Source: DATKMS01 sp041497995 | GTDB taxonomy: Bacteria > Desulfobacterota > Binatia > HRBIN30 | Assembly: GCA_041497995.1 (NCBI GenBank) | Contig: JBGQHM010000073.1 | Coordinates: 1 to 21,491 of the forward strand | Direction of reading: 5' to 3' | Length of the DNA stretch: 21,491 bases | In this document: positions 6,499 to 15,583 of the stretch, one piece after another | Position numbering within the stretch: position 1 is the stretch's first letter | How the letters are laid out: the number at the start of each line of letters is the position of its first letter | Translations under genes and position numbers: made by a program | The notes under the pieces: generated by a model | The model's input: only the letters and a program-made list of their open reading frames with translations | What the model was told of the DNA's origin: nothing | Database searches by the model: none

Positions 6499-6750
6499 AT
6501 GAGAGCACGCGCTGGTGCCCGCATCCTTCGCGATCAAGAGCGACCGTCCGCTGCCTTGGCGCGGAAGCGCCGAGAGGCGAAGGTTCGGACCGTACACAAG
6601 GGCGTGACGTCCGTACGAAGGGACGGTGGGGAGTCAGATCTGTTACTGGCGCTCATCGGTCAGGCAGGCAACGTGGGCAGTCGGAGCATCGCTCGTCGCC
6701 ACGACGAGGTTCTCGCCGTCGTCGAACGGCAACACAATAGACCCGAGTGA
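6499..6750 (+). CDS. Possible small antitoxin upstream of PIN toxin (unrecognised)
   Basis: An 83-residue frame from the ATG at 6499 ends in a TGA that overlaps the GTG of the next toxin by four bases (GTGA, 6747-6750), the typical coupling of antitoxin and toxin genes. The product is Arg-rich and polar, with one short hydrophobic stretch (DLLLALIGQAG). It matches no antitoxin family I know: no AbrB, ribbon-helix-helix or Phd pattern. The ribosome site is weak. It may be a novel or decayed antitoxin, or the open frame may be coincidental. Confidence 0.35.
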   Translation: MRARAGARILRDQERPSAALARKRREAKVRTVHKGVTSVRRDGGESDLLLALIGQAGNVGSRSIARRHDEVLAVVERQHNRPE

Positions 6751-7184
6751 AGCCGCTGCGCGTCTTCGTCGACACCGGGGCCTGGTTCGCCATCCAGATC
6801 AGGGACGACGAGTGGCATACCGCTGCTGCTCGGACACTGCGGCAACTCCTTGCTGGGCCTCACACACTGGTCACAACCAATCACGTGATCGGAGAAACGT
6901 ATACGCTTCTCCGTAGCAGCCGCGGCATTCTTGCCGCCATGAGGTTCTTGGAGATTCTTCCGAAGTCCACTCGGGTGCAACGGATCTTCGTGGCCGACGA
7001 GATGGAAGGTCGCGCCTTCGCGCTCCTGCGTCGGTATCGCGATCACGATTTCAGCTTCGTGGATGCCACAAGCTTCGTCACCATGCGCACCCAGCGAATT
7101 CGGTGCGCGTTCGCCTTCGACAGACACTTTGCAACCGCCGGGTTCGCACGGATTCCCCAAGACCTGCCTGCTGAGCAAGTCTAG
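6747..7184 (+). CDS. PIN-domain toxin (VapC-like)
   Basis: The product of 145 residues starts with GTG at 6747. The PIN acidic set is intact: Asp9 (VFVDTGAW), Glu50 (HVIGETYTLL), Asp106 (FSFVDATSF) and Asp125 (FAFDRHF). The spacing and the FVDATSF-x-AFDRHF ending are typical of the VapC group whose first strand reads VDTGAWFA. Such toxins cut specific structured RNAs and are held inactive by a co-expressed antitoxin. The only upstream candidate is the unrecognised frame ending at 6750. It converges on addA with a 40-nt gap. Confidence 0.88.
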   Translation: MKPLRVFVDTGAWFAIQIRDDEWHTAAARTLRQLLAGPHTLVTTNHVIGETYTLLRSSRGILAAMRFLEILPKSTRVQRIFVADEMEGRAFALLRRYRDHDFSFVDATSFVTMRTQRIRCAFAFDRHFATAGFARIPQDLPAEQV

Positions 7185-7193
7185 ACCACGGCT

Positions 7194-7215
7194 GCCGCGT
7201 GGTGTTCCACGCTGC
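7194..7215. terminator. Hairpin between convergent PIN toxin and addA
   Basis: GCGTGG (7197-7202) pairs with CCACGC (7207-7212) around a TGTT loop, and after one mismatch two more pairs extend the stem. It lies in the 40-nt gap between the two convergent genes. No T-run is present, so a terminator role is tentative. Confidence 0.3.
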
Positions 7216-7224
7216 CGGGCAACT

Positions 7225-10200
7225 TCACAACCAGCGCATCTCACCGGGCGCCGTTAGAAGCAATCCAAGTTGCAGCACGCGGGCACCCACCACTCCGCTC
7301 GCGCGGAGCATGTCGCCATACAACCGCAGCTGAGCAGCGTACTCTGGATAGGCTGCAGGCAGCGCACCCGGGAGCGGCGCATCGGTCTTGTAGTCGATGA
7401 CTGTCACGCGCTCCGAGCTCACCGCGAGAAGGTCGACATAGCCGGTTAGCAGCTTGCCGTCGTTCCACCGCATGGCCAGCGGATACTCGGTCGTCACGCT
7501 CGCGACCGCATTGCCCAGCACACCGAGCTGGCGCAGCGCGTCGAGGGCACGGCGGACGTCGGCTTCCACCTCGGCCAGATGCTCGGTGAGGCCCGCCTCC
7601 TGCGCGGCGAGGGACACTGCAACCTCGACCTGATCGACACACTGCGCCACGAGCAACTCGAGGGCGCGATGCACGGCGGAGCCGAATGTCGGGCCGAAGC
7701 GGCTGTGCTCGACCTTGCGGAGGCGTTGCGTGGCCATATCCGGTTCTTCGTCTGCGGTTGCGCCAGCCTCGGCAGTCACCGCCGTCGGCACAGCCAGCGG
7801 CTGCATCGCGGCGCGCGCGGCCTCTGCAAACGCGCGCTGCACCGCATCCATGCGGTCCTGCAGCCCCTGGTCCGGCACGATCTGCCGCTCGACAGGCGCG
7901 GCGGAGATGCGGCTCCACAGCGGCAGCTGCTCCAGTTGGAATGTCTCGAAGCGCTCCACCTGCGTAGGATCGGCATCGGCAGCCAGGTCCGCGGTCGCGT
8001 AGCGCAGCATCTTGCTCTTGGTCAGTGGCGCCGGCAACACGAGCAGGTCGCGGGCGCGTGTTGCCGCGACGTAGTACATGCGCCGGCGCTCTTGCTCGGC
8101 GAACTGCTTGTCGCGCTCGAGCAGGTGGGCACCCGGCGGATGCTCGATGGCCACGGCACCAAGGTTCAGGGCCCACGCGTGGCCGTCGCGGTCGACTTGC
8201 CAGCCGCTGCCGACGCCCGGGTCGCTGAAGGTCTGGAAACCGTCCCACAGAATCACCACGGGGAACTCCAATCCTTTGGCGCCATGGATGGTCATCACCC
8301 GCACGGCGCTGGCACCAAGCGGCTCTGGCGCGTCGAGGAAGACGGGGTCGCGCGCCCACGATCGAAACAGCTCGGTCGCCGCGTCGAAGTCCAGCCCCTC
8401 CAGCGCCGCGCGTCGGTCGAGCTCGGCGGCAATCTCGTAGAGACCCGCCAAGGTCTGCGGACCGTTGTGTCCGGTGACCACACCGCGCCCCAGCGCGGTG
8501 CGCTCGATCAGGTCGCGCGCCGTCGCACCCGAAGAACGGATGTGTCGCTGCGCGCGCAACTCGGAGACGATGGCACGCGCCTCTTGCATGCGGGCGCGGC
8601 GCGGGTCCGGTGGGTTGTCCTTGCTCACCCGTTCGACCACTGCGTCGCCCCAGTCGACGGCAAAGAATGGCGGCCGCAGGAGCGCGGCCTCAGCCACGCC
8701 ATCGTCGCGGTCGGCGAGTGCGCGCAACCCCAGCAGGTACTGCCGCGCCACCGGATGGCCGAGGAACAGCGCGCCGCCGCGCGCCGTGTACTCGATGCCG
8801 AGCGTATCGAACTGCCGCAACAGCAACCGCAGGTTCGTGGTCACGCATGCGAGCACCGCGATGTCGCCCGCCTGGACCCGTCGCTCTTCGTTGGTGTCCG
8901 GGTCGCGCACGCGATGCCCCGACGCAAGCAGCCACCGCACGTAGCGCGCCACCATCGCCGCCTCGACGGCGCGTCCGGCAGGTGCCAGCAACCCTTCGCC
9001 ACCCGCGTCGGTGTACGGCAGCACATGCACCGCGACGCCACCGGGCGAGACACTCGCCGCCGGCACCAGATCCTCGTAGTTGGCCCGACCCGTCTGCGGA
9101 TCGAACGCTGGCCCATCGGCTTTGCCGAGGACCTTGCCGAGCTGCCGGTTGAAGAACGTGATCAGCTCAGGACGGCTGCGGAAGTTGGTCTCGAGGCGCT
9201 GCTCGAGCGCACCGTTGGCCGCGAGCCGCTCCGTAGCGCGCCCGTACATGGCGATGTCAGCGCGACGGAAACGGTAGATCGACTGCTTGGGGTCGCCGAC
9301 GATGGTCAGCTTTCCCGGCGCCAACCGCAGCGCGTCCCACGTCGCGGTGCCGCGACTGCCGGGGTCCTCGCACAGGTAGAAGACGATCTCGCATTGCAGC
9401 GGGTCGGTGTCCTGGAACTCATCAACGAAGATGTGCTCGAACAGCCCCTGGTAGAAGCGACGCGCCTCGGGATCGTCGCGCAGCAGGTCACGCAGCTTGA
9501 TGAGCAGATCGAGGTAGTCGACCACCTCATGCTCGGCCTTGACCCGCTCGTACATCGCCTTGACCACCCGGAACAGACGCACCAGCCGTGTTGCTAACCA
9601 GCGATGGGGTCCCTTGAGCTTGTTGCCGAGCGTGTTCGTCCGCGTCCCGTCGAGACGGATGGCATTGTAGGCACTCCAGCCCGCGTCGTCGTTGTTGAAC
9701 TCCACGCCCTTGCGCAGGGCCCGCCCCCGCAGCGCCTCCTGTACGACCCGATATGCTTCGGCTGCATCGTCGACGTCGCGCAGCCGCCGCATAGCGTGCG
9801 CCATCCGTCGCAGGCGCTGGTGCCCGCGCTCGCCGCCGCGCAGCAGCCGCACCATCTGGGCGAAGCGTTCCGCCGCCGCGCGCGCCTCGCCCAGCTGTGG
9901 GTCCGGAATTGGTGACAGCTCGACCGCCACGTCACGTGTATCGATCATGCGGCCGAGGGTTGCTTCCAACGAGGCCAGCGGACCGAACGGGCTTTCCGCG
10001 CGCTCCATCTGCAAGCCAGCCCGGGCTGCGGCTCGCAAGGTGTCGGCGGCCTCGTCGATCAGCGCCGCGTCGACGTCGGCACCGAACGCTCCAAGCTCGG
10101 CGCGCAGGTTGGCGCTCTCGGCGGCACGCCGCAGACGCAGGAAGGTCTCGCGCACTAGCTCGCTATTGTCGTCGATCAAGGCGTACGCCGGGCTTAGCTT

Positions 10201-10593
10201 GGCTTCGACGGGGCGTAAGCGCAGCAAGCGATCGGCGAATCCGTGGATCGTGCCGACGAAGGCGGCGTCGAGATTGGCCAATGCGTCGCGCAGGTGGCCG
10301 GCGCGGCGCTTGTCGGCAATTGCCTCGCGTTCCAGCTCGCGCAGCAGCTGCTCGCGAATGCGGAAGCGTAGCTCACCGGCGGCCCGACGCGTGAATGTGA
10401 TCAGGGCCATCTGCGTGATCGGAATGTGCCGTTCATCGGCTGCCGTCGGCGCCAGCAAAGCAACGGCGCGGTCGATGATGGTCTTCGTCTTACCGGTACC
10501 GGCGCCGGCCACAACGGCGACGTTGGCCGCGCGCTCCCCAATGATCGCGTCGCGCGCAGCCTGGTCGGCAGGCGGAGGGTGATGAACGGTCAT
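7225..10593 (-). CDS. addA: AddA-like helicase-nuclease (UvrD/RecB family)
   Basis: At 1122 residues this is the ATPase/3'-5' helicase-nuclease subunit of an AddAB-type enzyme that resects double-strand ends for recombination and destroys foreign linear DNA. Helicase motifs are in order: Walker A AGAGTGKT (29-36), ALITFTRRAAGEL (63-75), DEFQD (391-395), GDPKQSIYRFR (433-443), NFRS (470-473), then TIHGAKGLEFPVV and YYVAATRARDLL further on. The C-terminus holds a RecB-type nuclease with His975, Asp1054 (GYVDLL) and the IDYKTD motif (Asp1067, Lys1069). The frame stays open 216 nt upstream, but the ATG at 10593 fits the family start and lies 8 nt after the addB stop, with GGAGGAGG in the end of addB. 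AdnA-like assignment is the alternative. Confidence 0.92.
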   Translation of the reverse strand: MTVHHPPPADQAARDAIIGERAANVAVVAGAGTGKTKTIIDRAVALLAPTAADERHIPITQMALITFTRRAAGELRFRIREQLLRELEREAIADKRRAGHLRDALANLDAAFVGTIHGFADRLLRLRPVEAKLSPAYALIDDNSELVRETFLRLRRAAESANLRAELGAFGADVDAALIDEAADTLRAAARAGLQMERAESPFGPLASLEATLGRMIDTRDVAVELSPIPDPQLGEARAAAERFAQMVRLLRGGERGHQRLRRMAHAMRRLRDVDDAAEAYRVVQEALRGRALRKGVEFNNDDAGWSAYNAIRLDGTRTNTLGNKLKGPHRWLATRLVRLFRVVKAMYERVKAEHEVVDYLDLLIKLRDLLRDDPEARRFYQGLFEHIFVDEFQDTDPLQCEIVFYLCEDPGSRGTATWDALRLAPGKLTIVGDPKQSIYRFRRADIAMYGRATERLAANGALEQRLETNFRSRPELITFFNRQLGKVLGKADGPAFDPQTGRANYEDLVPAASVSPGGVAVHVLPYTDAGGEGLLAPAGRAVEAAMVARYVRWLLASGHRVRDPDTNEERRVQAGDIAVLACVTTNLRLLLRQFDTLGIEYTARGGALFLGHPVARQYLLGLRALADRDDGVAEAALLRPPFFAVDWGDAVVERVSKDNPPDPRRARMQEARAIVSELRAQRHIRSSGATARDLIERTALGRGVVTGHNGPQTLAGLYEIAAELDRRAALEGLDFDAATELFRSWARDPVFLDAPEPLGASAVRVMTIHGAKGLEFPVVILWDGFQTFSDPGVGSGWQVDRDGHAWALNLGAVAIEHPPGAHLLERDKQFAEQERRRMYYVAATRARDLLVLPAPLTKSKMLRYATADLAADADPTQVERFETFQLEQLPLWSRISAAPVERQIVPDQGLQDRMDAVQRAFAEAARAAMQPLAVPTAVTAEAGATADEEPDMATQRLRKVEHSRFGPTFGSAVHRALELLVAQCVDQVEVAVSLAAQEAGLTEHLAEVEADVRRALDALRQLGVLGNAVASVTTEYPLAMRWNDGKLLTGYVDLLAVSSERVTVIDYKTDAPLPGALPAAYPEYAAQLRLYGDMLRASGVVGARVLQLGLLLTAPGEMRWL

Positions 10594-10601
10594 CAGTGGA
10601 G

Positions 10602-13600
10602 TTACGCCTCCTCCTCGCCGCGCCGGCGCTTGAAGCGTGCGAAGCGTTCGAGCGGGTGATCGGACGGCAGCGCGTTGAGCTTGGCCGCGCTGCGCTGATG
10701 CGCGCCTTCGCCGCACGCCGCTAAGAACGGGCAGTACGTACAGTCCTCGGCATTCGGGGTGCGCGGGAATGCACCGGCGCTCAGCAGCTGACGGGCGATG
10801 CTCAACCACTCGCGCGTCTGCCGGCGGAGCACGTCGAGCTCCGGTCCGGTGAACGCGCGGTCGGGCTCCTGCGCCGCCGAGGGATGGACGTATGCCGCAG
10901 CGCCGACATGCGCGCCGCCATAGCCGGTGGCCTCCACCGCGAGGACGTACAGGCCAATCTGCAGGTCACGCCCGGGGTTGATGGGATCTTCTCCAAAGTC
11001 GCGTACGCGTCCCGTCTTCAGGTCGCGCACAGACAGCGCCGCCGGGCCCAGCCGATCGATGCGGTCGATGGCGCCGCGCACGTACACGTCGCCGCCGTCG
11101 AGTTCGAGACGTACGGCTTGCGTCTCTCCAAAAGGCAACTCACTGGCGAGATACTCGCGCGGCGGCAGCTGCCATTCGTATCGCACGAGCTGCTCGATCT
11201 GTCGCAGCAGCCGCTCGCGCTCGCGCGCGATGCCGTCGTCGCCGCGCATCGGATATTCGTATCGCAGGGCTTCGAACTGCTCGGCAGCGATGGCCCGGGC
11301 GCGCATCACCCAGTGGTCGATCGTGCCCTCGCGGCGACAGATCGCCGGACCGGCTTCGCGGAAGAAGTACTCCGCTACCGCATGAAAGAGCGATCCGTAG
11401 ACGATCGGCGAGATCACGTCCGTCGACGGCCGCGGCGTCGGCTCGCCGAGATACAGGACGCGCTCCAGCAGAAATCGGTGTGGACAATTGAGCAGCGTCG
11501 TCACCGCGGTCGCAGAAATGGGACGCTCGGGCACGAGCCCCATCGGCACCACCCCGCGCCAGGCATCGGTCACAATGCCATCGACACTGCTCAACGCGAT
11601 GCTCTGCAACGCGCTCGTCAGGTGCCACAGCCGGTCGACGGACAGCGCGTCACCCTGCATCCAACCAGCCGGCACCGTCAGCGGCGCCGCCGCGGTCAGC
11701 ACGGCACGCGGGGAGAGCGGCGCGGCGTGTGCCTGTTGCCGGCGCTTGTCCCGGCCACGGTTGAGATACGCTGCACGCAGCCGCGCCGCCGTCGGGACAT
11801 CGCCCTCGGCCGCACCATCTTCACCCGGCCGCCCAAGGGCGGTTGCGACCTCGAGCATAACACCCGAGACTTCGCGTTCGCTGCGGTCGACCCACTGCCG
11901 CGGTGCCGAGAGCGCGACCCGATTGCCCGCCGCGCTGATCACACGGAAGACGTCGTGGATGTCGTCGAGTACGCGGTCCGCCAGACGCGGCAGCACGACA
12001 TCAGGAACGGCTTGCTGGGCGCGCGCGGATTCTTCGATGTGGCCACGCAAGCTGTCAGGAACGATGGGGTCGTCGTGCGGCGTGTGCGGCAATGCCCCCT
12101 CCGCTAGGCCCAGCACGCGCACGGCCACGAAGGGCAGCCCAGCCGCCTGTGCACTCGTGCCGATAAAAACGGACGGCTCGCCGAAGCGGCCGGTCGGTCG
12201 CCGATCGCGGTGCAGCACCTCGATCAGGAAGCGCACCGCCGGCGCGCCCGTGATGGCATCGGCCACCGGGTGCCTGAGGATCGATTGCAAGGACTGGTCA
12301 AGGCGCGCGAGCAGGTTGGGCGGATCCGGCGGCACGCGCAACCAGCGCGTCGCGAAGCTGCGCAGCTCCTGCCAGAGCGTGCGCAGGGAGGCGGCTGCGA
12401 TCACCGTCTCACCGAGTTGCTGCAGCGCCGCGATCGCCGGAAGAATCGGCTCGACATCGCGCAGCCACCGTTCAGCGTCATGCCGCGTACGCGCATCGAG
12501 CTGCTTTTCGGGCTCGTCGGAATTCGCTGCCGCCGCGACAGCAGGCGTCGCGTCGTCCACGAGCTTGCGCAGCGCGTCGCGACGGCGCTGCAAGCGCGGC
12601 AGCCACTCGGTCAACCCGGCGCGGTCGCCGGGGCTGCCACCGACTATGCCGGCACCGTAGACGATCTCAGCGGCACGCGATGGCGTCAGGCGCTCACGGC
12701 CTTCGTCGTTTGCCTGCTGCCCGCGGCGCAGGGCCGGCAGGATGCGAATTGTCGCCTCGGCTTCCAAGCCGCGCGCCAGTGCATTCAGCAAACCGAGCAA
12801 GCGCAGGCCTGCCGGCGACGCTGCCACTGACAGCCCGCCGGCGAGGTAGGCTCGCACTCCCGATTGGCCCGGCGCCACGGTCAACCGCGCCAAACGGTCG
12901 GCCAGGAACGCGGCGTACGGATCGGTCTCCGGCACGATCAAAGCGATCTGCTCGGCGGGAGTGCCGGCCGCGACCTCCTCAGTAACCCACGTCGCTGCAG
13001 CTTCGATCTCTTCCTCGATGCTCGGATACTCTTCCAGATCCACCGTGCCATCGGGGCCCGCGGAGCGCGCCCGTTGCGGATCGGTTAAGATCTCGGGCGG
13101 TTGGAACAGGAAGCGTTGCACCAACCCTAGCTCGCCGTCCGCGGCCGCGCTTGGCGTCGGTGGCGGCACCTGTATCTGTTCGCGCCAGCGTTGGGTGCGC
13201 TCGCGCAGCGGCCGCGCTTCCTGGAAGACGGTGCGGCACTCCGGCAAGGCACGCAGGAAGCGCAGCAATGCCGTCGACGGCGACGCGGTCAGCACGGCGA
13301 AGATGTGACCGAACGGCGTTAGCAATTGCGGGCGATCGGCGACGAGCGCTGCCGCCTCCGTCAGCAGCCGAGGCGTGGTCGTCAGCACACGCTCGCCGGC
13401 ATCCGCCGCCTGCCAGACCACCGCGACATCGTGCAACCGATCAGCAGCCAGTGGATCGCGCGGCTGGAGTTGCTGCGCGACCGACAACGCCAGTGCGGCA
13501 TCGAGACCGCTCGATTCGAGGTCGGCGATCGTCTGTGCAAATGCATCGACGTACCCCTGTCCCGAACGCAGTTGAGCGACGCTGAAGTAGCGCAAATCGG

Positions 13601-13907
13601 CCGCGAGTGCCGCCGACTCGAAGAGCTGGAGAATGCGCAGCCGGCGCACCTCCTCCCAACCCAGCATTTGGACACGCCCCGAGCGGACGACGAGCTCGCG
13701 CGCCAACTCGACCGGGCGCGTGAACAGCACGCCGGCGACCAACTCCGGCTGGGCCATGTCCACGCAGATGTGGCGGCGCAGCGCGTGCGCCTGGCGTTCA
13801 GCCGCCACCAGCACCAGCGCGCGGCGCACCGGAGACGCCGGCAGCTGCGCCAATTGCACAGCGACCCATGCAACCGGTGCCGTCAGGACTGCTTCAAACG
13901 TGTTCAC
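10602..13907 (-). CDS. addB: AddB-like nuclease subunit with Fe-S cysteines
   Basis: The 1101 residues look like AddB, the partner of AddA: an inactive-helicase scaffold plus a nuclease. The N-terminal region has RecC/AddB-like helicase remnants but no visible Walker A (ALVLVAAERQAHA at the equivalent place). The segment VRVLGLAEGALPHTPHDDP is typical of this family. The C-terminal PD-(D/E)XK domain has Asp948 (GAIDRID) and RDLKTG (Asp962, Lys964). Cys808 (NCPHRF) with Cys1056, Cys1059 and Cys1065 (CTYCPFLAAC) match the four-Cys iron-sulphur latch of AddB. The GTG start at 13907 has AGGTG just upstream. With AddA also carrying a nuclease, the complex would have one nuclease per strand, as in AddAB rather than RecBCD. 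Confidence 0.9.
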   Translation of the reverse strand: MNTFEAVLTAPVAWVAVQLAQLPASPVRRALVLVAAERQAHALRRHICVDMAQPELVAGVLFTRPVELARELVVRSGRVQMLGWEEVRRLRILQLFESAALAADLRYFSVAQLRSGQGYVDAFAQTIADLESSGLDAALALSVAQQLQPRDPLAADRLHDVAVVWQAADAGERVLTTTPRLLTEAAALVADRPQLLTPFGHIFAVLTASPSTALLRFLRALPECRTVFQEARPLRERTQRWREQIQVPPPTPSAAADGELGLVQRFLFQPPEILTDPQRARSAGPDGTVDLEEYPSIEEEIEAAATWVTEEVAAGTPAEQIALIVPETDPYAAFLADRLARLTVAPGQSGVRAYLAGGLSVAASPAGLRLLGLLNALARGLEAEATIRILPALRRGQQANDEGRERLTPSRAAEIVYGAGIVGGSPGDRAGLTEWLPRLQRRRDALRKLVDDATPAVAAAANSDEPEKQLDARTRHDAERWLRDVEPILPAIAALQQLGETVIAAASLRTLWQELRSFATRWLRVPPDPPNLLARLDQSLQSILRHPVADAITGAPAVRFLIEVLHRDRRPTGRFGEPSVFIGTSAQAAGLPFVAVRVLGLAEGALPHTPHDDPIVPDSLRGHIEESARAQQAVPDVVLPRLADRVLDDIHDVFRVISAAGNRVALSAPRQWVDRSEREVSGVMLEVATALGRPGEDGAAEGDVPTAARLRAAYLNRGRDKRRQQAHAAPLSPRAVLTAAAPLTVPAGWMQGDALSVDRLWHLTSALQSIALSSVDGIVTDAWRGVVPMGLVPERPISATAVTTLLNCPHRFLLERVLYLGEPTPRPSTDVISPIVYGSLFHAVAEYFFREAGPAICRREGTIDHWVMRARAIAAEQFEALRYEYPMRGDDGIARERERLLRQIEQLVRYEWQLPPREYLASELPFGETQAVRLELDGGDVYVRGAIDRIDRLGPAALSVRDLKTGRVRDFGEDPINPGRDLQIGLYVLAVEATGYGGAHVGAAAYVHPSAAQEPDRAFTGPELDVLRRQTREWLSIARQLLSAGAFPRTPNAEDCTYCPFLAACGEGAHQRSAAKLNALPSDHPLERFARFKRRRGEEEA

Positions 13908-13964
13908 CCATGCACCTGCACTACGCTGCTATGCAGGCAGGGCACGGCATTCGTCAATCCTCGC

Positions 13965-14750
13965 TCACCCACCCGGACGCGCCCGCCCGGCGGCGACTGC
14001 ACGGCGCGCCCTGAAGTCGACGACGCGCACCCGGCGCAATACGCGGCGCGCCACGGCGGGGTAGTGGAGCCGATAGTACGCCAGACGCAGCAGGCGAAGG
14101 CTGTGCTGGTGAGACTCCACCTCCGGGAGCAGGCGACCCAGGTGACGTGTCGCATGCTCAACGAGAGACTGACGCTGGTCACTCGTCAAGTCGGGACGTC
14201 CTTTGATCAACCGGCCCTGGAGCATCGCGCGGATCGCGCCCGGCGTGTGCCGCTCGATCCAACCGGTCATTTCAAGCGGCGTGGTCGCGCACTCGCCCTC
14301 CGCTAGCTGCAGGAGCTGCGAACGGAAGAGGATTTGCCCAGCCGTGGCACGCGTCAGTCGGCCGAACAGAACCGACTGCGGGCGCACGCTGGCGCCACGT
14401 TCCAGTGCATCGAGGACCTCCGCCGCAACGCCGGAGGACAGCGCCGATTCGAGGGATAACGCAACAGTCGCGTGCAGGCCTTCGAATCCTTTGCGACACA
14501 GCAGCGGCGACAGCCGATGAAAGGTCGGCCAATCGACCACGGCGACGTAGTCGAGCACACCGCGTTGCAGCACGTCGATGGTGGCGCGGCGGTGCTGTCC
14601 CAGCAGCAACGCGTCTGGAAGGTCCCCCACACCGCGCTCCCGCAAGCGACGTTCGATGGCCTCGACGAGTGCGCGTAGCGCCACGCTCGCCGCCGACATC
14701 TGTCCGCTGCCACCGATGGGTCCGGTAGCCTCCGCCCCCCTGTCCTCCAC
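13965..14750 (-). CDS. Unknown protein encoded upstream of addBA
   Basis: I do not recognise this 261-residue product. It is mostly helical by composition, with no signal peptide, membrane segment or metal motif. Leu-rich helical stretches (LRALVEAIERRLRERG; LLRLAYYRLHYP) are joined by a middle region containing HATVALSLESAL and TPLEMTGWIERHTPGAI. The C-terminus is strongly basic (RRVLRRVRVVDFRARR), which could contact nucleic acid. The GTG at 14750 has GAGGTGAGAG upstream; an ATG at 14699 is an alternative start. It sits 57 nt before addB and 77 nt after the acyltransferase, all on one strand, so co-transcription with addBA is likely. A link to DNA repair is inference from position only. Confidence 0.7.
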   Translation of the reverse strand: MEDRGAEATGPIGGSGQMSAASVALRALVEAIERRLRERGVGDLPDALLLGQHRRATIDVLQRGVLDYVAVVDWPTFHRLSPLLCRKGFEGLHATVALSLESALSSGVAAEVLDALERGASVRPQSVLFGRLTRATAGQILFRSQLLQLAEGECATTPLEMTGWIERHTPGAIRAMLQGRLIKGRPDLTSDQRQSLVEHATRHLGRLLPEVESHQHSLRLLRLAYYRLHYPAVARRVLRRVRVVDFRARRAVAAGRARPGG

Positions 14751-14827
14751 CTCTCACCTCTCGAACTGGCGGCGCCTTCTTATCACGACTGGACGAAGGC
14801 TTCGAGGGTACGGCGGGGTCCTGACCC

Positions 14828-15583
14828 TCAGTAGTCCTCCACGTAGTTCTTGATAACAACCTCGCGGACGTGGTCGTTCAGTTCGTCACGGCGTTCGAAG
14901 GCCCAATCTTTGGTCTCGATGGGGCGGTCGAGGACGATCTTCACGCGGCCGCCGGGGCGGATGACGACGTGGCTCTTCGGCAGAAACTTCCACGTGCCGC
15001 TCACGCTCATGGGCACGATCGGCAAGCCAGTGCGCAGCGCCAGTGTGACGCCGCCTTTCTTGAAAACGTGTACCTTGCCATCGGCGCTGCGCGTCCCCTC
15101 CGCGTAGAAAAGGATGCAGAAGCCGCCGTCGATTTGAGCGGCGACGCGCTGGTTGATGCGCGCGATGGCCTCCTCTGGATTGGAGCGGTCGATGACAATG
15201 TGATCGCTGAGGGCGAGCGCCTGGCCGAAGATGGGGAGGCGCAACAGCTCCTTCTTGGCGACGAACCGAATGTTCAGCGGCACGGCCGCGAGCGTGACCC
15301 AGATATCGAAGTTGCTGAGGTGGTTGGAGACGATGACGTAGGAGCGCGTCGGATCGACGTGCTCAACACCTTCGACGTCGACGTGGATGCCGCACAGCGT
15401 GAGGATCCAGCGACACCAGATGCGTCCGTAGACGTCGGCGGCCCAGCCTCGACGGGTGATCAGGATGGTCACGATGCACAGCCCGCCCCACCAGACCGTG
15501 ATGAAAAAGATCGCCAGGTCCGCAGCCAAGCCCCACAGCCAGTGCCCAAGGCGCGACACGATGCCGCGGCCCGGCGCGGTCAT
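14828..15583 (-). CDS. 1-acyl-sn-glycerol-3-phosphate acyltransferase (PlsC family)
   Basis: The 251 residues carry the PlsC/LPLAT set: NHLSNFD (87-93, the NHx4D catalytic motif), FVAKKELLRLPIFG (107-120), FYAEGTRS (159-166) and GLPIVPMSVSG (186-196). An N-terminal hydrophobic segment at about 20-43 would anchor it to the inner membrane, where the family adds the second acyl chain to lysophosphatidic acid during phospholipid synthesis. Its ATG overlaps the stop of the peptidase gene by four bases (ATGA, 15583-15580), so translation is coupled. Other lysophospholipid acceptors are possible. Family is certain; exact substrate is inferred. Confidence 0.92.
   Translation of the reverse strand: MTAPGRGIVSRLGHWLWGLAADLAIFFITVWWGGLCIVTILITRRGWAADVYGRIWCRWILTLCGIHVDVEGVEHVDPTRSYVIVSNHLSNFDIWVTLAAVPLNIRFVAKKELLRLPIFGQALALSDHIVIDRSNPEEAIARINQRVAAQIDGGFCILFYAEGTRSADGKVHVFKKGGVTLALRTGLPIVPMSVSGTWKFLPKSHVVIRPGGRVKIVLDRPIETKDWAFERRDELNDHVREVVIKNYVEDY

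Noticed and set aside
7579..9597. Long plus-strand open frame (672 codons) opposite addA
   Set aside because: It is antisense to clear helicase-nuclease motifs, has His/Arg/Gln-rich composition without domains, and reflects codon bias of the GC-rich opposite strand.
10594..10809. 72-residue N-terminal extension of AddA
   Set aside because: It overlaps the AddB C-terminus including the Fe-S cysteine codons, is Arg-rich, and the ATG at 10593 fits the conserved family start.
10884..12660. Plus-strand open frames of about 400 codons opposite addB
   Set aside because: They are low-complexity Arg-rich shadows of the AddB coding strand with no start signals or family motifs.
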